Shown one piece after another: positions 6,992 to 10,632 of a stretch of DNA of 10,632 bases. Positions within the stretch are counted from its first letter, which is position 1. Each line of letters starts with the position of its first letter. The notes under the pieces are model-generated. The model saw only the letters and a program-made list of their open reading frames with translations. It did not search any database and had not been told where the DNA came from. The position numbers were made by a program, and so were the translations under genes. Source of the stretch: an uncultured Pirellulaceae bacterium (GTDB lineage: Bacteria > Planctomycetota > Planctomycetia > Pirellulales > Pirellulaceae); the NCBI GenBank assembly GCA_934278005.1, contig CAKQWG010000110.1, positions 1 to 10,632 on the forward strand, in the 5' to 3' direction.

Positions 6992-7236
6992 AACTGCGAT
7001 TTCTATCCGTCCGTGAATCTATCGGCCAGGTAAAGTTTCCGCTGTGGGTTATGTGGCTACAATGAGCCATAGTGCCGGATTGTAGCGCATGACGAACGGA
7101 CTTTACCGATTGTGCGGCTAGGTTACGGTGGCTCATCAAATACGCCTCGCAATTGCCGCTAGTCGCAGCAAAAATCCCATTGGATGTAGAGCCAGCAGTG
7201 GAATTTATGTCAGCCAGTACCTATTGAAAGTAGGCT
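6992..7236. promoter_or_regulatory. Divergent intergenic region, kinase / GrpB-larC
   Basis: The 245 bases between two divergent genes should hold both promoters. A perfect 5-bp dyad with a 6-base loop, TGGCT-ACAATG-AGCCA (7054-7069), and TACAAT within it (7058-7063), could be part of an operator or a -10 box for the + strand pair. No convincing -35 box is seen. GTAAAG near 7031 and CTTTAC near 7101 are inverted relative to each other. Confidence 0.3.
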
Positions 7237-7749
7237 ATGTCTTCCCCTTTCCGCCTGATGTCGTATAACCCCCAGTGGCCGCAAGAGTTTGAGCAGGCGC
7301 GATCGTCTTTACTATGGGCCAGCGATGGCTGGATTAGCGAGGTGCAGCACATCGGCGGAACGGCGCTCGTCGATAGTTTGGCACAGCCAGTGATAGACAT
7401 GCTGGCCGGCTTGGACGAAATGCAGGGATTGAATGAAGCTGCCGGATTGTTAGAAGGCCTAAATTACGGACGCGTGCCTTCGCCTGAGTGGTGCGATGAT
7501 GAATTGACAGCATACTTGCACAAGCCGCGCGTGGGTGAGGTGACTCATACGGTGCTGTTGGTTCGCCGCGGAGGATCGGTCTGGAAGCGCACACTGGCCA
7601 TTCGCGACCATCTCCAACAGGCCGACGGCGACCGCCAGTTGCTAGACAAACTCAAACGCGAGCATTTGGTCGACTCATGCGATGCGGCTCAGCGGTACGC
7701 GCATTCCAAAAGCGATTTTTTTGAAATTCTCCACGATCACTTGAAGTAA
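7237..7749 (+). CDS. GrpB family protein (UPF0157, nucleotidyltransferase-fold)
   Basis: 170 residues, the usual length for the family. The characteristic elements are all visible: MSYNPQWPQEFEQ (8-20), the signature HIGGTALVDSLAQPVIDML (38-56), which corresponds to the HIGSTAVPGL..KPIID motif of GrpB proteins, THTVLLV (103-109), and the C-terminal RDHLQQ...LKREH...RYAHSKSDFFE. The family has a nucleotidyltransferase-like fold but the reaction and substrate are not established; the old name GrpB does not mean the GrpE heat-shock protein. In this copy the signature has Gly-Thr-Ala-Leu-Val-Asp in place of the more common Ser-Thr-Ala-Val-Pro-Gly, an unusual variation at the active-site loop. Its stop is only 13 bases before the larC start, so the two are probably co-transcribed. 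Confidence 0.88.
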   Translation: MSSPFRLMSYNPQWPQEFEQARSSLLWASDGWISEVQHIGGTALVDSLAQPVIDMLAGLDEMQGLNEAAGLLEGLNYGRVPSPEWCDDELTAYLHKPRVGEVTHTVLLVRRGGSVWKRTLAIRDHLQQADGDRQLLDKLKREHLVDSCDAAQRYAHSKSDFFEILHDHLK

Positions 7750-7762
7750 GAAACAATCGAAG

Positions 7763-9154
7763 ATGGCTCTTGCCTATTTGGATACGCTCAGCGGCATCGC
7801 GGGCGACATGCTGTTGGCCGCCCTGGTGGACGCTGGCGCCGACCAAGCCTACCTAACGCAGCAGATCCGTTCGCTGCCCGGATTGGAGCAGGTAAGCCTG
7901 GAGTTCAGTCCGACCTTGCGCAACGACTTTCGCGCGCTGCGATTAGACGTCAAACATCCTCCCGAACATGCGCATCGCCATCTAAGCGACATCGAAGCGA
8001 TAATAGCTAGAAGTCAGTTGACGCACCGCGAATCGGAAGTGGCACTGCGCGTCTTTCGGCGTCTGGGCGCGGCCGAGGCAAAAGTGCATGGAACGACGGT
8101 CGAGCAGGTTCACTTTCATGAGGTGGGAGCTATCGATTCGATCGTCGACATCGTGGGCGTGGCCATCGCCCTAACGCAGCTGGGGATCCAGCGCATCGTA
8201 GCAGCGCCTCCCTCAACCGGTACGGGAACGGTGCGCATTGCTCATGGATTGGTCAGCGTGCCTGCGCCGGCGACCGCCGAGTTACTGCGCGGAATTCCGG
8301 TGCGCAGTTCGTCAATTGCTCACGAGTTGACAACGCCCACTGGCGCCGCCTTCCTGGCCACGCTCGTCGACGGTTTTGGCCCACTGCCCGACATGCAGAT
8401 CGATCGCATTGGATGCGGGGCGGGACATAAAGAGCTCTCTCAGCAAGCGAATATTCTGCGGGTGCTGATTGGTAGTGCAGTACCTGCCGTGGTCGATGAA
8501 GTAGTGTTGCTGGAAACCAATATCGATGATGCCAGCGGGGAACAAATGGGCTTCGCCATCGAACAGTTATGGACGCTCCAGCCACTGGACGTTTACACCA
8601 CAGCGATCGCCATGAAAAAGAACCGCCCCGGGACGCTCCTCTCGGTCCTGGTTCGGCCCGAGAAGCAGTCAGCCATGGAAGACGCCATTTTGCGGCACAC
8701 CGGTTCGCTCGGAATCCGCCAATCACGTTTGACTCGCCGAGTTGTCGCGCGGGAGTCGTTGCAGATTGTCACCGCGCTGGGCTCTTCACGCGTCAAAGTA
8801 GCGTGGTTGCCTGGTGTGAATGGCTTGCCAGAAATGCGGGTTACTCCCGAGTACGACGATTGTCGTCAGTTAGCGCTTGCCAGCGGTCAAAATTTGGAGG
8901 TCGTCATGCGCCTCGTCCGGCAGGCAGCCCAGCAACAGCTCGATCGAGACCAGCTACCCAGCTCGCTGCGTAGCGCACCGCTCGAGCCCACGCCCCCCTC
9001 AAACCACGATCACTCACACGATCACTCACACGATCACTCGCACGATCACTCGCACGATCATTCGCACGATCATTCGCACGATCATCCACACGATCATTCG
9101 CACGACCAACCACACGATACAGTGATTCGCAAGTCGTTCAGAGCCGAACCATAG
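7763..9154 (+). CDS. larC: LarC nickel-pincer cofactor biosynthesis protein (nickel insertion)
   Basis: 463 residues. LarC inserts nickel into the bis-thiocarboxylated pyridinium mononucleotide to complete the nickel-pincer cofactor used by lactate racemase (LarA) and relatives; the characterised enzyme is CTP-dependent. Recognisable stretches are YLDTLSGIAGDMLLAALVDAG (5-25, split by numbering), VHFHEVGAIDSIVDIVG (116-132), PPSTGTGTV (149-157), ELTTPTGAAFL (188-198), and the C-terminal domain start LETNIDDASGEQMG (250-263) with AMKKNRPGTLLSVL (283-296). The two domains are joined in one frame, unlike L. plantarum where larC1/larC2 are joined by frameshifting. The C-terminus has a tail of HDHS repeats (415-452, 18 His), likely binding or storing metal. 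The start ATG follows the GrpB stop by 13 bases. larA, larB and larE are not in the window. Confidence 0.93.
   Translation: MALAYLDTLSGIAGDMLLAALVDAGADQAYLTQQIRSLPGLEQVSLEFSPTLRNDFRALRLDVKHPPEHAHRHLSDIEAIIARSQLTHRESEVALRVFRRLGAAEAKVHGTTVEQVHFHEVGAIDSIVDIVGVAIALTQLGIQRIVAAPPSTGTGTVRIAHGLVSVPAPATAELLRGIPVRSSSIAHELTTPTGAAFLATLVDGFGPLPDMQIDRIGCGAGHKELSQQANILRVLIGSAVPAVVDEVVLLETNIDDASGEQMGFAIEQLWTLQPLDVYTTAIAMKKNRPGTLLSVLVRPEKQSAMEDAILRHTGSLGIRQSRLTRRVVARESLQIVTALGSSRVKVAWLPGVNGLPEMRVTPEYDDCRQLALASGQNLEVVMRLVRQAAQQQLDRDQLPSSLRSAPLEPTPPSNHDHSHDHSHDHSHDHSHDHSHDHSHDHPHDHSHDQPHDTVIRKSFRAEP
9005..9118 (+). repeat. 12-bp tandem repeat encoding the LarC His-rich tail
   Basis: Units of CACGATCACTCA (with C/T wobble variants and TCGCAC forms) repeat about nine times inside the larC 3' end and code for HDHS. 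Codon-level wobble changes that preserve the protein suggest the tail is kept rather than a recent slippage artefact. Copy number is likely to vary between strains. Confidence 0.9.
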
Positions 9155-9472
9155 CAGGCTGCCGGTGCACAAGCTGATGTGCTCAATGCGCGAAGGATTC
9201 TTTTGAGATCGCTTATGAGCTTTTATGGACTTTCGTACTCCCTCACATGATCAACACGCAGCGAATAGTGCCATCGCTAAACGCACTGGATTCCGCTCCT
9301 GCCGGCGCCTGCGTAGCCGGGCACTGCACTTGTTAAAGTTGCTGCATTCGACGCCCGCGAGCATGCAAACTCGCTGTACTTCAATTTCCGACTGAAGATT
9401 GCTATGTGCCGTCGTCGAATGAGGATCGATGGTGCTTTTAAAAAACCTTTCAACTAGCGGGCTCAACGACGC
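9155..9472. other. Intergenic region with a possible diverged copy of the right-end repeat
   Basis: I see no gene here. The stretch ATCAACACGCAGCGAATAGT (about 9250-9269) resembles ATCAACGCGCAGCGAATTGT in the 295-bp repeat (near 10205 and 10500), with two mismatches. A 5-bp hairpin CCGGC...GCCGG occurs near 9302-9318 without a T-run. Confidence 0.5.
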
Positions 9473-9946
9473 ATGTCTCAAGACCATCTGCAACAACTGA
9501 TGATGTTGGCCGGTCTGGGGTTGATGTGCTGGTTGCTATTGCGTGGCAAGATGCACCGCCGTCGCCAACTACAGCCCAAGGTCAGCCTGGTATTGGGTCA
9601 TAACGGCAACGCGCAGTCTACTGCGACTCCTTTTTCCGGGACCAAGTCGCTGGGTGCTCCGGCTGACGTGTTGCGTTGGCAGGTTGAATTGCACGATCTG
9701 GGGCGTGAGCTGAAAGCGGAATTGGATTCAAAACTGGTAGCCGTGGGTGCGGTAACCAACTCCTACGATCAAGCCGCTCGCCGCCTAGCAGAGATGATTC
9801 GGCTGGCTGAGCAGGTGCAAGTTTCTGCTAACAGTCCATTGGGCGAAGCGCGTCGATTGGCCGAATTGGGCTGGGAACCATCCAGAATTGCCGCCGTGCT
9901 GAGTTTGAGCGAAGGCGAGGTGAGCGGCTTGCTTGGATTGACGTAG
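9473..9946 (+). CDS. Small membrane-anchored protein with HTH-like C-terminus
   Basis: 157 residues, family not identified with certainty. Residues about 9-23 (LMMLAGLGLMCWLLL) form one membrane helix followed by a strongly basic RGKMHRRRQ, placing the rest in the cytoplasm. Residues about 40-65 are a flexible linker, about 68-115 a charged probable coiled coil, and 124-153 (LGEARRLAELGWEPSRIAAV and LSLSEGEVSGLL) read like a helix-turn-helix. The order TM, coiled coil, and HTH ending in a LS.GE pattern resembles DUF2802-type proteins; this is inference. ATG 9473 has no Shine-Dalgarno site. It stands alone, with repeat-rich spacers on both sides. Confidence 0.7.
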   Translation: MSQDHLQQLMMLAGLGLMCWLLLRGKMHRRRQLQPKVSLVLGHNGNAQSTATPFSGTKSLGAPADVLRWQVELHDLGRELKAELDSKLVAVGAVTNSYDQAARRLAEMIRLAEQVQVSANSPLGEARRLAELGWEPSRIAAVLSLSEGEVSGLLGLT

Positions 9947-10115
9947 GCGAAGGGCGACTAAATGCCGCACGCTACACGGCCTCTCGCCACCAAGCCACTC
10001 AATCTCAGTTCGCCGAGTTTGATGAATTCTAAGCGCTAGCAGGGACGACAGGAGCTTTCGCGCGGCCCGACAAGACTGCGAAGCGTTTGGCAATGGGTGG
10101 GATTACGCGTCTGCT
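9947..10115. other. Spacer between the small membrane protein and the tandem repeat
   Basis: No gene or recognised structure. Its right half contains a weak resemblance to the end of the repeat unit (a CGCGCGGCC stretch and a GTTTGG stretch near 10060-10090), perhaps an older decayed repeat copy. Confidence 0.3.
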
Positions 10116-10410
10116 AAAGCTACGACAAGTCGCAGCACTAGAAGGAGCCCCATCGCGGCCCACAAAGGCGCCATAGCGTCAAGCATTCTGCGCTCGCCTA
10201 CACAATCAACGCGCAGCGAATTGTTTAACGCCGAGCCGCAGCAGGCCGCAGATGCACACGTCAACTGGCCCAACGCACGCGGCTCTATTGCATCACAGCG
10301 CTGACCAGTTCGACAGTTGCGGCTTGCGCAGGCGACGGCTCGCGATATGCCGAGCGCAGCCCAGCAAAACGTTCGTACCGTTTGGTGGTTCTGACAGTCG
10401 CGCGGCCACA
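10116..10410. repeat. 295-bp tandem repeat, unit 1
   Basis: Unit 1 starts AAAGCTACGACAAGTCGCAG. Bases 10116-10337 align without gaps to 10411-10632, with about 12 mismatches in 222 bases by eye. The remaining 73 bases (10338-10410) have their counterpart beyond the window. Open frames on both strands overlap it (10103-10411 -, 10293-10568 -, and an open + frame from 10177), but 295 is not a multiple of three, so any frame shifts between units; coding is therefore not supported. Confidence 0.88.
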
Positions 10411-10632
10411 AAAGCTACGACAAGTCGCAGCACTACAAGGAGCTCTCTCGCGGCCCACAAAAGCGCCATAGCGTCAAGCATTCTGCGCTCGCCTACACAA
10501 TCAACGCGCAGCGAATTGTTTAACGCCGAGCCGCAGCAAGCCGCAGATGCACACATCAACTGGGCCAACGCACGCGGCTGTATTGCACCACAGCGCCGAC
10601 CAGCTCGACAGTTGCGGCTTGCGCAGGCGACG
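10411..10632. repeat. 295-bp tandem repeat, unit 2 (cut by window end)
   Basis: The second unit repeats unit 1 with the same spacing and runs off the right end, so more copies may follow. Mismatches are spread as isolated substitutions, with no insertions, consistent with moderate age. Confidence 0.88.

Noticed and set aside
9005..9118. Regular 12-bp repeats that might suggest a CRISPR or satellite
   Set aside because: They are inside the larC frame, have no spacers and encode a simple His-Asp-His-Ser tail.
7763..9154. Programmed frameshift in larC
   Set aside because: The frame is continuous from the N-terminal domain through the LETNIDD region to the end, so none is needed.
10200..10290. 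Integron attC-like core sites (GTTTAAC, GCCCAAC) in the repeat
   Set aside because: Both sites lie in the same orientation rather than as an inverted pair, unit 2 loses one of them, and no cassette gene or integrase is present.
10103..10568. Two long overlapping - strand open frames (10103-10411, 10293-10568) sharing a similar stretch
   Set aside because: They are readings of the 295-bp repeat. The frame changes between units, and by my count 7 of 12 mismatches between copies fall on one codon position, the second in this frame, which is not what selection on a protein gives.
10177..10632. Open + frame running to the window end
   Set aside because: It also spans the repeat and reads homologous bases in different frames in the two units; the translation is Ser/Arg/Ala-rich without any recognisable motif.

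Overview
The window looks like chromosomal DNA from a planctomycete, probably of the Pirellulales. This is inferred from the kind of genes present, the scarcity of strong Shine-Dalgarno sites, the Ala/Pro/Lys-rich insert in the RseP-type protease, and intergenic spaces filled with short dispersed repeats. No rRNA, tRNA, CRISPR array, transposase or phage gene was found. The species cannot be named from the sequence alone.

Layout, left to right. The window opens inside a site-2 intramembrane metalloprotease (RseP/MmpA type, + strand, 5' end missing). A low-complexity spacer follows, with a GC hairpin and short tandem repeats. Next come an AlkA-type DNA-3-methyladenine glycosylase (+), a small uncharacterised protein on the - strand, and a quinone-oxidoreductase-like MDR dehydrogenase (+). 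A 453-base spacer with short repeated motifs leads to a DUF4105-like putative lipoprotein (-). After two copies of a palindromic 36-bp repeat comes a soluble histidine kinase (-) with an unexplained C-terminal extension of about 260 residues. A divergent intergenic region separates the kinase from a tight GrpB-family/larC pair (+). LarC here is one uninterrupted reading frame ending in a tail with 18 histidines. A 318-base spacer precedes a small membrane-anchored protein with an HTH-like C-terminus (+). The last 517 bases are a 295-bp tandem repeat that runs off the window.

Most genes are unrelated single units: envelope stress or proteolysis, base-excision repair, redox, envelope lipoprotein, two-component signalling, nickel-cofactor assembly. 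Only GrpB-larC looks like an operon (13-base gap). No lar partner (larA, larB, larE) and no response regulator is visible.

The most notable non-coding signals are repeats. A 26-bp sequence (25/26 identical) occurs right after the stop codon of the MDR gene and again, inverted, just after the stop codon of the kinase gene, so the two copies bracket the DUF4105 gene. The second copy is followed by the 36-bp REP-like pair. The 295-bp tandem repeat at the right end is a separate family, and a possible diverged fragment lies near position 9255. I see repeat-rich accessory spacers rather than a clear new multi-gene system.
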